This document shows positions 9,740 through 18,467 of a DNA stretch of 64,000 nt, piece after piece (positions within the stretch are counted from its first letter, which is position 1; each line of letters begins with the position of its first letter). A program made the translations under genes and the position numbers. The stretch is from JANSYA01 sp965243385 (GTDB taxonomy: Bacteria > Spirochaetota > Leptospiria > Leptospirales > Leptonemataceae). The notes below the pieces were generated by a model. That model searched no databases and had not been told where the DNA came from. It worked only from the letters and a program-made list of their open reading frames with translations. Location: assembly GCA_965243385.1 (NCBI GenBank), contig CBDEUV010000002.1, forward strand, positions 868,001-932,000, given 5' to 3'.

Positions 9740-11551
9740 ATGAAAATTCGATTATGCCGTTTCATCGGGAAACAATTTCTTAACATGTTATTTATATTCA
9801 ATTCTATCGGCTGCAGCGCTGCCGCAGGCGACAGGGCCGTGCCCGCTCTCCTGCTGGAGCAGTGGCGAGCGAGGCCGGCGCGCGTTTATTTCACCGACCC
9901 CCGTCCCGCGATCGCGAGCGATTTTCGTTTCGCAGCCCGCGACCGGCTGATCGATCTAATAGACAATGCGCAGCAGGAGATTCGCGTCTGGGCCTACGGC
10001 CTCGACGAACCGCGAATGATCGCGGCGCTGGTTTCCGCCGCCGCGCGCGGAGTGCGCGTTTCAGTGATTGGATCCCCGGATCAGGATTACGCGGAACTCG
10101 AGAAGGCATTCGAACGCGGGCGCATCCGCCTGGATCTGGCGATTCGCACGCGCAGCGGACTGCAACATCTCAAGCTGGTCGTCGTGGATGAAAAAACAGC
10201 CTTTAGCGGCACCGGGAACTTCACCCGCAGCGGCTTTCTGTTTAATCACAACGCTTTCCTGGAATTTCAGATTCGCGATGCATATCGCCGGCAGTGGCGG
10301 GGCTTTCTGCGCCACCTGGAACGCGAAACCGAAACCCGGGACGCCTTTCTCGAAGAGTCGGGCGCAACGGCGGCGACGGGCCCGCAGTTTACGCTGGCTC
10401 CCGGAGTGCACGCCATCGTTTCGCCGGCGCACGGCCGGCTGATTCAGTCGCGTCTGACCCGGGCGGTTCTTCACGCGCAACGACGCATTCGCTTTTTGAT
10501 CTTCAGCTTTACCGACCCGGTTCTGGCGGCGGCGCTATTGCGACAGGCCCGGCGCGGGATCTTTTTACAGGGGATCGCCGATGATCCGCGAAACGCGGGG
10601 ATGGTCGATCCGGTTTCTATGGCCGGACGGCTGAACCGGAAACTTGGATTTTCCACAGCGGAACTCTATCTCGAAGGCAATCGCCGGGTCTTCGCGGAAG
10701 GCGGCGTCTTTCACGGAGGACATCTGCATCATAAGACGCTATTGATCGACGACCGGCGCGTGCTGACCGGCAGCTACAACTGGTCGCTCTCCGCACGCGA
10801 TCGTAATCTCGAGGTGTTATTCGACATCGAAGACGCCGAAATCGCCGCGGAGTTTCAGCGCGAGTTTGAGCGCATTCGTCGCCGGGCCGTGCTACTCGGT
10901 CGGCCGCCGCAAATCGTCGCACCAGAATCGGCCGAATATGATCCGACCGCGGACCGGATCTGCGCGGCGCCCGCGGGCGAGCTTACAAACGGCGAAGACC
11001 CATTCACATTCTTCGCGGGATACGGCCCCTATTTTCGCGCCTTTCATTTTACAACGGCCGCCATGCAGGCCGACGCAAAATCGCCCGGTTCCCGATGCGC
11101 TCCTCTGGCCGCCGCCGGAAAGGCCTCCGCTGGAATCCAGACCGGCAAAAGCTATCAGCTCGCACCGGCCGGCGAGTCGCTGGAAAGCCGACGCCCGTGC
11201 GCCACGGCGACCGATTGCGACCCCGTCACGCTTCGACGCGCCAGCCTGAACGAAGGCTGGCTCTGGCTATCCGAGGATGCGTCAGCTCTTTCGCCGACCG
11301 GCATTACCATCTGGAATCACGACGGGGATTCGCCCGCTTCGGACTCGCGCCTGGATCGCGCCCCGGAACCCGGCTTTTATCGCTTCGAAACGCGAAGCGC
11401 GAGCGACGCGTTGCTCTTCCTGCAAGGCGCGGGACGCGTGCGTATCGCCTGCGTGCGGTACGGCCCGACTCTGGAACGACCGCTGCGGGAATTCCTGGCG
11501 GCCTTCGCCGCGGAGCGCGGAGTCGCGCCGCGTTGTATTGCCGGTGAATAA
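9740..11551 (+). CDS. Phospholipase D-like lipoprotein (two HKD motifs)
   Basis: A PLD-superfamily protein of 603 residues. The signal sequence ends in FNSIGCSA, a lipobox, so it is probably a lipoprotein. Both catalytic motifs are intact: HLKLVVVD (His143/Lys145/Asp150) followed by TGNFTRSG, and HHKTLLID (His330/Lys332/Asp337) followed by GSYNWS. These fit a phosphodiesterase acting on phospholipid or nucleic acid through a phospho-histidine. Residues about 400-603 are an extra C-terminal region of unknown fold with Cys pairs. Two ATGs stand in tandem (9737 and 9740); AGGAG at 9728-9732 is better placed for the second. It follows the barrel gene by 37 nt on the same strand. Confidence 0.85.
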   Translation: MKIRLCRFIGKQFLNMLFIFNSIGCSAAAGDRAVPALLLEQWRARPARVYFTDPRPAIASDFRFAARDRLIDLIDNAQQEIRVWAYGLDEPRMIAALVSAAARGVRVSVIGSPDQDYAELEKAFERGRIRLDLAIRTRSGLQHLKLVVVDEKTAFSGTGNFTRSGFLFNHNAFLEFQIRDAYRRQWRGFLRHLERETETRDAFLEESGATAATGPQFTLAPGVHAIVSPAHGRLIQSRLTRAVLHAQRRIRFLIFSFTDPVLAAALLRQARRGIFLQGIADDPRNAGMVDPVSMAGRLNRKLGFSTAELYLEGNRRVFAEGGVFHGGHLHHKTLLIDDRRVLTGSYNWSLSARDRNLEVLFDIEDAEIAAEFQREFERIRRRAVLLGRPPQIVAPESAEYDPTADRICAAPAGELTNGEDPFTFFAGYGPYFRAFHFTTAAMQADAKSPGSRCAPLAAAGKASAGIQTGKSYQLAPAGESLESRRPCATATDCDPVTLRRASLNEGWLWLSEDASALSPTGITIWNHDGDSPASDSRLDRAPEPGFYRFETRSASDALLFLQGAGRVRIACVRYGPTLERPLREFLAAFAAERGVAPRCIAGE

Positions 11552-11592
11552 CGAAAAGACGGGCGATGTGTCGGGATCGATCCTGGAATTTC

Positions 11593-12519
11593 TCAGCAAT
11601 CTTCGAAGCCGCAGTCGTCGTCTTCGCGTTCCACTTCGATTGTCGCGTGACTCACGCCGCCCGCCTGCTTCAGCACGGCGCGCAGCCTGCACTTGATATC
11701 GTGCACTTCTTCAAGCGTCGCCGACTGCGCGACGACGACGTGCGTCGTCAGGACGTTATAAGCGCCGTCCAGCGACCAGAGATGCGTATCGTGCACCGAT
11801 TCGACGCCGGCCGTCTTCTGCATTTCCGCATCGATGCGTTCCACGGTAACGGAGCCGGGCACGCTCTGCAGAAAGACCTTCACGGTTTCCCAGAGTACGC
11901 GACTGACGTTAAACAATATAAAAAGATTGATCCCAATCGAAAGAATCGGATCGAGCACCGGCAGGTCCCAGAACAGCATGACGATCGCGGTGATCAAGAC
12001 CGCCACCCAGCCGAGAACGTCTTCGAACAGATGCCAGCTCACCATTTTTTCGTTCAAACTCTGGCCGCCATGCATCTTCCAGGCCGCCAGACCGTTAAAC
12101 AGAATCCCTGCCAGGGCGAATCCGATCATCCCGGGAACATAGACCGGCTCCGGCGCAAAGATGCGCGGCACCGCTTCAGAGAAAATAAAGACGGCGCCGA
12201 CGACGAGCACCAGGCTGTTGATCAGCGCCGCCAGCAGCGAGAAGCGCCGATAACCGTACGAAAATGTCGCGTCGCGACCGCGCCGCGAAAGGCGCTGCAT
12301 GATCAACGCGAGCGCGAGCGAAAGGCTGTCCCCCAGATCGTGCAGGGCGTCGGCGAGGATCGCCATCGAGTTCGTCCACAGACCGCCGATAAACTCGGCG
12401 ATCGTGAATAGAAAATTGAGCCAGAAGGCAATCGTAAGATTGCGCACGCTTTGATCACCGCCGCCGTGATGGTGATGGTGGCCGTGGTGATGATGATGGT
12501 GCCCGTGCGATCCGCTCAT
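11593..12519 (-). CDS. Cation diffusion facilitator (zinc/cobalt-type metal exporter)
   Basis: A 308-residue CDF transporter with six membrane segments and a C-terminal cytoplasmic domain. The N-terminus is extremely His-rich (10 His within HHHHHHGHHHHH alone), typical of Zn2+-binding tails in the ZitB/CzcD branch. The metal-site residues are present: HDLGD in TM2 and HLFED in TM5. The C-terminal domain (SVHDTHLWSLDG) matches the metallochaperone-like dimer domain. It would export Zn2+ (or a similar divalent ion) from the cytoplasm in exchange for protons. Its ATG overlaps the stop of the PLP-enzyme gene by 4 nt (ATGA), so the two are translationally coupled. It is convergent with the PLD-like gene. 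Confidence 0.93.
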   Translation of the reverse strand: MSGSHGHHHHHHGHHHHHGGGDQSVRNLTIAFWLNFLFTIAEFIGGLWTNSMAILADALHDLGDSLSLALALIMQRLSRRGRDATFSYGYRRFSLLAALINSLVLVVGAVFIFSEAVPRIFAPEPVYVPGMIGFALAGILFNGLAAWKMHGGQSLNEKMVSWHLFEDVLGWVAVLITAIVMLFWDLPVLDPILSIGINLFILFNVSRVLWETVKVFLQSVPGSVTVERIDAEMQKTAGVESVHDTHLWSLDGAYNVLTTHVVVAQSATLEEVHDIKCRLRAVLKQAGGVSHATIEVEREDDDCGFEDC

Positions 12520-13766
12520 GGGCGCTCCAGGGTGCCGGCGGCGCTCGCGAATTCAGGGGGCGGACTCGCTTCGCCGCTTGAATTCGCGAAGTGTGAATCC
12601 GCGACATGAGCATACTCCGCGAAAGCCGCCGGCAGGTCCGCGGGCTCACACGCGCCGTCGTTGTTGTTGTTGATGTTGATTAATGGCGCAAGCGGACGGC
12701 TGTTGTACGTGGCCCAGAAGAGCGTCGTCCGCCCGCGCTCGATCACGCCGGCCTCGATGTCCGCCAGCAGCGCGGCCATCGCCTTGCCCGAATAGGTCGG
12801 ATCGAGAATCAAATCGGCGTCGGCCCGCGCCCGCTCTATCGCGGACCGGCTGGCCGGTGTTTCGCCGTAGACGCCGCCATAATATTCATCGCGAATTTCG
12901 ACGCCGAGCCGCTCGAGCGTCCGGCGCGCTTCCCGACGACCCGTACGCCACAATCGCGACCCGAGCAGACCGGCCCGGAGTTCGGGCTCGATTTTTTCGA
13001 AGGCGTCCGGTTCTCGTGCCTGTAAATAGCGAGCGCTTCTGCGTACCAGCTGCAACAGGGCGGCCGCGTTCGTCGTGCGCTCGTCGATCGCGCGCACGGC
13101 GACGAGCCGGGTCGTATCCCAGCCGAGCAATCGCAAACCCAGAGTCAATCCCGCCGCCGATCCCATCGACCCCATGGCGATATAGATGCGATCCGGCCGC
13201 GACATGACCCCGCGGGCCACCTGCGCGCCGAGCTCCAGCGCCGCGTTCACAAAGCCGAGCACGCCCAGGGGCGAAGATCCGCCGACCGGGATATGTGCCG
13301 GCGGACGGGCGTTCAAAATTCGCGATCGCAGGCGGCGGGTCGCGCTCAGTACGGCCAGTCGACCGGCGCCCCGTACATGATGCAGTTCGGCTCCCGCAGA
13401 TTGCCCGAGCAGCAGATTCTGCAATACGTACGGCGCGGGCTTCTGTGGCGATAGATACGAAATACCACGGAGATTCAGCCGGGAGGCGTACAGCGCCGTC
13501 GCCGCCGCGAAATTCGATCCGGCGTACCCGTAGGTTAGAGTCTCGACGGCTCCCCGGGCGCGCGCGTCGGCCAGCAAGAATTCCAGTTTGCGAATCTTGT
13601 TGCCGCCGTACTCCGGCGCACTGAGATCATCGCGCTTCACGAAAAGGCCGCCGACGGCCGGGGCCAATCCGTCGCTGCAGGCCTGGACCGGCGTCGGTAG
13701 ATGGCAGAGCGGCTCGTGTGCCACCTGCCGCGCCAGTCGCGGAAATCTTTCGAACAACGGAAGCAC
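12516..13766 (-). CDS. PLP-dependent D-cysteine desulfhydrase/ACC deaminase-family protein
   Basis: A 416-residue fold-type II PLP enzyme. The pyridoxal lysine lies in YGGNKIRKLEF, the signature of the ACC deaminase/D-cysteine desulfhydrase group, preceded by LFVKRDDLS. The glycine-rich phosphate loop is probably AMGSMGSAAGLTLG. Family members cleave D-cysteine to pyruvate, sulfide and ammonia or deaminate cyclopropane amino acids; which applies here cannot be told. The C-terminal 60 residues (from about 355) are low complexity with an Asn run and look like an added tail. It overlaps the metal exporter gene by 4 nt, a pairing that could relate to sulfide or metal homeostasis. Confidence 0.82.
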   Translation of the reverse strand: MLPLFERFPRLARQVAHEPLCHLPTPVQACSDGLAPAVGGLFVKRDDLSAPEYGGNKIRKLEFLLADARARGAVETLTYGYAGSNFAAATALYASRLNLRGISYLSPQKPAPYVLQNLLLGQSAGAELHHVRGAGRLAVLSATRRLRSRILNARPPAHIPVGGSSPLGVLGFVNAALELGAQVARGVMSRPDRIYIAMGSMGSAAGLTLGLRLLGWDTTRLVAVRAIDERTTNAAALLQLVRRSARYLQAREPDAFEKIEPELRAGLLGSRLWRTGRREARRTLERLGVEIRDEYYGGVYGETPASRSAIERARADADLILDPTYSGKAMAALLADIEAGVIERGRTTLFWATYNSRPLAPLININNNNDGACEPADLPAAFAEYAHVADSHFANSSGEASPPPEFASAAGTLERP

Positions 13767-13891
13767 GGCTGCAACATTTCCTCAAAGGCCCCGTGTGATG
13801 CCAGCCCCTTTTCTTGCTTTTCCCCCGGCGAATCACCGGTCGGCGGCCGATACTAAAAAGAGCGCACCGTTTGTTCTATTTTGACCAATCT

Positions 13892-15034
13892 ATGAAAACC
13901 AATCAAGTCATGCCTTCCGATGTCCGCCGGGATCGACGAGCGTCGGCGCTGCGAAGCCTGCTGCTGCTTGCGGCGCTTTGCGCGCTCGCCGGCCACGCTC
14001 CGACGGCTGGCGGCGTCCACGCCCACTCGCTCCACGGCAGCCGCACCACTCAACCGCCCGCGGATTTCCAGATGACCCTGTACGCGATAGGCGGGCTCAG
14101 CGGCGAATTCGACGTCGGCCCCGACGGCCGCGGCGGCCTGGCTGCACTGCACACGCTCGTCGAACGCAAACGCCGCGTAGCGCGAGTCGGCGGTCGAGGC
14201 GGAGTGCTGCTGGTCCAGTCCGGCGATTTCACCGGCGCAACGAGCGATGCGGCTGTACGCCGTAAGCTCGATTATCCGGAACTGAATCTGGCGCGCTATT
14301 TGCGATTGGATGCGATGGGAGCGAGTTCCGGGGAAACTCTGGCCTACACTCGACTGAAACAGAGCGACCGATCCGCTTTCGCGGGCGTCCCGGCGGTCAG
14401 CTTCAATCTACGTGGAAGGGGCGGCGCCTCCCCGCAGGCCGACGCCGTCGCCCCGCTGCGGCTCGTCCGCCGCGCTCAGTACACCGCTTTGATCAGCTCC
14501 GTGACCAGCGGCGCGGAGCCCCGCTTCGAAACGCAGCCGACCGCGCTTCTGGCCCGCGAGTTTCGTCGCCAGAGCGGCGCCGACCTCTACGTGCTTTTGC
14601 TCGATCGCCGCAAAGACCCGCGCCCCGCGCCGCTCGTCGACTCGCATAATCTGCACGACGCTCAGACGCCCAAAAAGCTTTCGCCCTATCTCAATTCCAT
14701 CGACCTGCTCGAACGCGCGGATTTCTGGGCGGCGTTCTTTCCAACCGCCCCCGGTGAGATCGCTGACCCGTACGCCCTGCCCGATCAGAAATTGGCGCAT
14801 CACTGGCTGATCGTAGAAAGCCACGCGGAGCGAAACGATTTTCGACGCCTGCCGGCGGGTCCGTATCTCTGCCGCCTGGCGAACGATGCGGTCTGTGAGA
14901 TCACCGTCGAATTTCGAAGGCGCCGGGTGCGCGGCGTGCGCGCGCGTTTCATCCAGCTGAACGGACCGCAGACTCCGGGTGGCTGGGTAACCCCCGACCC
15001 AATCTTACTCAAAACGCTGAAAAAACAGACATGA
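13892..15034 (+). CDS. Degenerate 5'-nucleotidase/metallophosphoesterase-like exported protein
   Basis: I chose the ATG giving MKTNQVMPSD because a basic N-region and hydrophobic core (LRSLLLLAALCALAG) follow, a signal peptide; an upstream in-frame ATG at 13814 would bury it. The order MTLYAIGGLSGEFD, GGLAALHTLVERKR, GVLLVQSGDFTGAT, then LARYLRLDAMGASSGE mirrors the UshA/5'-nucleotidase metallophosphoesterase fold, but the metal ligands D-x-H of motif I and the N-H-E of motif III are replaced; only the Asp of the GD motif remains. So this is probably an inactive relative kept for binding or structure. About 380 residues, lacking the C-terminal nucleotide-recognition domain. Function unknown. 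Confidence 0.5.
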   Translation: MKTNQVMPSDVRRDRRASALRSLLLLAALCALAGHAPTAGGVHAHSLHGSRTTQPPADFQMTLYAIGGLSGEFDVGPDGRGGLAALHTLVERKRRVARVGGRGGVLLVQSGDFTGATSDAAVRRKLDYPELNLARYLRLDAMGASSGETLAYTRLKQSDRSAFAGVPAVSFNLRGRGGASPQADAVAPLRLVRRAQYTALISSVTSGAEPRFETQPTALLAREFRRQSGADLYVLLLDRRKDPRPAPLVDSHNLHDAQTPKKLSPYLNSIDLLERADFWAAFFPTAPGEIADPYALPDQKLAHHWLIVESHAERNDFRRLPAGPYLCRLANDAVCEITVEFRRRRVRGVRARFIQLNGPQTPGGWVTPDPILLKTLKKQT

Positions 15035-15069
15035 CTTTTGAGACGTCGCGACCATCCTCGTAAATCAGG

Positions 15070-16188
15070 ATGGCGCAAAACGGTGAAGCAATCCCCCTGT
15101 TCGTCAGCGGCGAATCGCCTTTCGCGCAGCAACTCCGCGAAACGCTGGCCGCGCGCTCTGATCTTCAGCTGGTGACCCTGGCCGGCCCGGACGCGCATTT
15201 CGGAAGCACCCCGCATACTCCGCGCATCGGCCTGATAGAATTCGATACGGAAGCCGCGCGGCGGACCGGCCAGCAATCCGTGGCGGTGCTTGCACGCGCC
15301 TTTCCGGAAGCGGGCTTGATTCTCTTCGGCCGGCTGCGCGATGCGGCCAACATCGCCCAGACGCTCGCGCGGGGCGGCGCGCACATCCTGGAATATCTCT
15401 CGCTGCCCGCGCTGGAAACGCCGGCCGAAATCGAAGCCTATATCTCCGAACGCGTCCTGCCGCACATCCGCGAGGTGGCGGCGGCGCTGCCTGCGAACGG
15501 TTTTCCGGTCCGGGAAGCGGAATCCATTTCTGGCAGTGCGCTGCCCCTGCCCGCGAACCGCGACCGTTCACGCATCTCCGACCGCTTCGATCTGTGCGCC
15601 ATCGGGGTTTCGGCCGGCGGACCGCGGGCGCTGGATCGCTTGCTGCGATTGTTGCCGGCTCAGCTGAACGGCGGCATCCTGATCGCCCAGCATATGCCGG
15701 CCGGATTTACGGAACAACTCGCCCGGAGTTTGAACGAACACTCGCCGCTCGAAGTCATTGAAGCCCGCGACGGAGTGCGGGTTGAACGCGGCAAGGTCTA
15801 TCTTGCGCCGGGGGGACATCATACCACCGTGCGAAGGCGGGGCGATCGGGTGGAACTGCAGGTCGCGCCCGGACCGCCGCACAATCACTGCCAGCCTTCG
15901 ATTGATTTGCTGCTGGAGTCGCTCGCAGAGGTAATTCCCACCCGGACTCTGGCGATTCTGATGACCGGCATGGGCACCGACGGCAAGGACGGACTGGGCA
16001 AACTCAAAGCGGCGGGCGCCTACAGTCTGGCTCAAAACGAAGCCAGCTGTACGATCTTCGGCATCCCCGCGCGCGCGATCGAAGCCGGCTTAATCGACGA
16101 AGTGCTTTCGATCGAGGAGCTTGCGAAGCGCGTCATTGCCGGGCTGGGCGTCTACGACCAGACGGCCCGGGCCGACGCCCGGACCTGA
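15070..16188 (+). CDS. CheB-type protein-glutamate methylesterase with degenerate receiver
   Basis: A 372-residue protein. Residues about 172-362 are a complete CheB methylesterase domain: Ser181 (GVSAGGP), His208 (AQHMP) and Asp304 (MGTDGKDG) keep the catalytic-triad spacing of known CheB. It would remove methyl groups from, or deamidate, glutamates of chemoreceptors. The first 140 residues look like a receiver-type alpha/beta domain but lack the acidic pair and a convincing phosphoacceptor Asp (RIGLIEFDTEAARR), so normal phospho-activation is unlikely. No cheR, cheA or receptor gene is in the window. ATG with no clear ribosome-binding site, 35 nt after the previous gene. Confidence 0.88.
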   Translation: MAQNGEAIPLFVSGESPFAQQLRETLAARSDLQLVTLAGPDAHFGSTPHTPRIGLIEFDTEAARRTGQQSVAVLARAFPEAGLILFGRLRDAANIAQTLARGGAHILEYLSLPALETPAEIEAYISERVLPHIREVAAALPANGFPVREAESISGSALPLPANRDRSRISDRFDLCAIGVSAGGPRALDRLLRLLPAQLNGGILIAQHMPAGFTEQLARSLNEHSPLEVIEARDGVRVERGKVYLAPGGHHTTVRRRGDRVELQVAPGPPHNHCQPSIDLLLESLAEVIPTRTLAILMTGMGTDGKDGLGKLKAAGAYSLAQNEASCTIFGIPARAIEAGLIDEVLSIEELAKRVIAGLGVYDQTARADART

Positions 16189-16232
16189 TCGCCCCTCAGC
16201 CGGCAACCGCATGCAACATCTTGCGCCCGGAC

Positions 16233-17468
16233 TCAGACTGAGCTGGCAATCTCGATGCGCGTGCCGCCGGCCCGCAGGCGTTCGACCAGCACGTCGCCGA
16301 AAGCGAATGCCGGCGTCAGAAATCCGAGCCGTTGATCGGGGCCGCCGGGCAAGGCCTCGAGATCGCCGGCCAGGGCCAGAGCCGCTTCGCATACGAACTG
16401 CACCGTCGCCCGATTTCCCGGATCCCGATCGTCGGCGATTGTGATATTCACCCGCTGTCCGTTTTCACCGGTCGCCACGACTTCAATGCGATAGAATCCC
16501 TTTTCGATGACCTCGTCCGAAGGCCCGGAACCGGCGGCGGGGCCCACCGTGCGCAGGACCTTGCGCACGGCGCCGATGGTCCCCAGGGTTTCGAAGATCC
16601 GCATACCGGAAGCCATGGCCACCGCGGGCACCGGATTCCAGCGACCGCCCAGCTTGAGCGCTTCCGTATAACCAAAGGCCGAACCGTACGGGGCGTTCGC
16701 GGCCGCCGCAAGAGCCGCGCTGCGATGTACGACCCGCGTATTGATGCGGCCCATTATGAACGGGGCCACCCAGCTTTCGACTTCCGCTTCGTAGCGCGCC
16801 GATTCATTATCCGCGGGCGGCGCGACCCCGCCGGCGTCTTCGGGCAAAAGCAGACGCACGTCCTGCATACGCACGTGCGCGCCGCTTTCAAACATATTCA
16901 GTCCCGAAAGAAAGGTGCCGCCGTTAAAGCCGCCGCCCAGCGAATAATACCCGCGCGCCGATACGGTTCCGGTCTGAGAGTTTTCGCGCAGCGTCTTTTG
17001 CGCGAGATAGACCGCCAGATCCGCCGGCACCGAATCGAAACCGCAGAGCGGCACGAGCTTCGCGCCGGACGCCCGGGCGGCCGCCGAATGCCTTTCGATC
17101 ATGTCACGGACAAAAGCCGTTTCGCCCGTAATGTCGACGTAGTGTACGCCCTGTTCGGCGCAGGCCCGCACCAGTTCCTGGCCGTACAGCGAATATGGTC
17201 CCGCGGTCGTCAAGAGCACCCGGGTGCGAGCGACGAGCGCGTCGATCGCCGCGGCGTCCGCGCTGTCCGCCGCGATCATTCCGACCGATTCGCCCGGAGC
17301 CAGCTCGCGATGCACGGTCTCGAGTTTTTGAATATTACGTCCGGCGATCGCGTACCGGACGCCGGCGGGGGCGTGTTTATAAAAATATTCCGCGGTCTGG
17401 CGGCCGGTAAAACCGGTCGCGCCGTATAAAATCACGTCGAATTCTTTTTCGCTTTTCGCGGCAGACAT
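16233..17468 (-). CDS. Saccharopine dehydrogenase-family (trans-acting enoyl reductase-like) oxidoreductase
   Basis: A 411-residue NAD(P)-binding protein. It opens with DVILYGATGFTGRQTAEYF, the Rossmann glycine motif of the family, followed by YAIAGRN and, further on, TTAGPYSLYGQELVRACA and HYVDITGE, the hallmark segments of saccharopine-dehydrogenase-like proteins related to mycobacterial trans-acting enoyl reductases. Members reduce double bonds on lipid-type substrates or have unassigned activity; no substrate can be read from the sequence. It lies 15 nt downstream of an SDR gene on the same strand, so the two probably form a small lipid- or carbonyl-reducing operon. Confidence 0.85.
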   Translation of the reverse strand: MSAAKSEKEFDVILYGATGFTGRQTAEYFYKHAPAGVRYAIAGRNIQKLETVHRELAPGESVGMIAADSADAAAIDALVARTRVLLTTAGPYSLYGQELVRACAEQGVHYVDITGETAFVRDMIERHSAAARASGAKLVPLCGFDSVPADLAVYLAQKTLRENSQTGTVSARGYYSLGGGFNGGTFLSGLNMFESGAHVRMQDVRLLLPEDAGGVAPPADNESARYEAEVESWVAPFIMGRINTRVVHRSAALAAAANAPYGSAFGYTEALKLGGRWNPVPAVAMASGMRIFETLGTIGAVRKVLRTVGPAAGSGPSDEVIEKGFYRIEVVATGENGQRVNITIADDRDPGNRATVQFVCEAALALAGDLEALPGGPDQRLGFLTPAFAFGDVLVERLRAGGTRIEIASSV

Positions 17469-17483
17469 GCGCCGTGTCCCGGA

Positions 17484-18317
17484 TTACAGGCCGCGCTCTT
17501 TTTTCAAACGAGCTTTGACCCGGGCGCCTTTCTTTTTCAAAGCGGGCAAGAGCGTGCGCCGCACCGCGGGGAAGAGATAGGCAAAAGTCGCGAGTCTTCC
17601 GGAAGAGGGGCGGATCTTCGATTCGCGCGCACCGTCCACCGAACGCTCCACGATCAGTTCGGCGACTTCTTCGGGCGTGCAGATCGGTTGCGAAAAAACC
17701 AGATCGGGAACCTCGTCGATGCTCTGCATCACGAAGTCCGTATCGATCGGACCCGGCGATACCACCGAGACCCGCACGCCCTGGGACGCCACCTCTTCAT
17801 GCAGCGCCATGCTGAACCAGCGCAGAGCCGCTTTCGTCGCGGAATAAGTGGCCTCTTCCGGCACCGGCACGCAGCCGGCGATCGACGCGACGTTCACGAT
17901 CGCGCCGCCGGTCTTCTGCAAATGCGGGAGGGCCAGCTTCGCCATGGCGATGGGCGCGCGTAAATTGACGTCGAGGATATGCAGCACGTCCGAAAGCGGC
18001 ACCTCTTCGAGGTCGCCGCGCGAATTGTAGCCGGCGTTGTTGACCAGCACGTCGATGCGGCCGAATTTCTTGATCGTCTCTTTGATCAGGCGTTCGGCGT
18101 CCTTCAGATTGGCCATATCCGCCTTCACGACCAGGGCGTCTTTCGGCCGTTCCAGGGACTGCTGGGCCGCTTTCAACGGACCGGGACTACGCGCGGATAG
18201 CACGACGCTCGCGCCTTCCGCGGCGAATCTTCGCGCGGCCATCAGGCCCACTCCTTTCGAAGCGCCGGTTACGATGACGACTTTTCCCTGAAAACGTTGC
18301 GAATTGGCTGCGGTCAT
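17484..18317 (-). CDS. Short-chain dehydrogenase/reductase (SDR)
   Basis: A classical SDR. The cofactor motif TGASKGVG is near the N-terminus, NNAG and the catalytic Ser (NVASIAG) and YSATK (Tyr-x-x-x-Lys) follow, then SPGPIDTDF. It would interconvert an alcohol and a ketone or aldehyde with NAD(P)H; the substrate is unknown. I place the start at the ATG giving MTAANSQRFQGK because this is the normal distance before the Rossmann motif; an in-frame TTG 12 codons upstream is possible. The last 40 residues are basic (LKKKGARVKARLKKE), as in membrane-associated SDRs acting on lipids. It is upstream of, and close to, the saccharopine dehydrogenase-like gene. Confidence 0.9.
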   Translation of the reverse strand: MTAANSQRFQGKVVIVTGASKGVGLMAARRFAAEGASVVLSARSPGPLKAAQQSLERPKDALVVKADMANLKDAERLIKETIKKFGRIDVLVNNAGYNSRGDLEEVPLSDVLHILDVNLRAPIAMAKLALPHLQKTGGAIVNVASIAGCVPVPEEATYSATKAALRWFSMALHEEVASQGVRVSVVSPGPIDTDFVMQSIDEVPDLVFSQPICTPEEVAELIVERSVDGARESKIRPSSGRLATFAYLFPAVRRTLLPALKKKGARVKARLKKERGL

Positions 18318-18467
18318 GAGAGCTAACCAGGTGCGAAGCCCGGAGTCGGTCAAGTCTTTTCATGATCGGCGCTTTCGCGCGGAATGCTTCGCTTGACGCC
18401 CGCACGAATCCGGAGTCCGCTTTCCCGCACATTGCCGTCGCTACGAACGCAGGCAAGGACCCATGCG

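Noticed and set aside
16332..17429. A 365-codon plus-strand frame
   Set aside because: Antisense to the saccharopine dehydrogenase-like gene and without recognisable domains.
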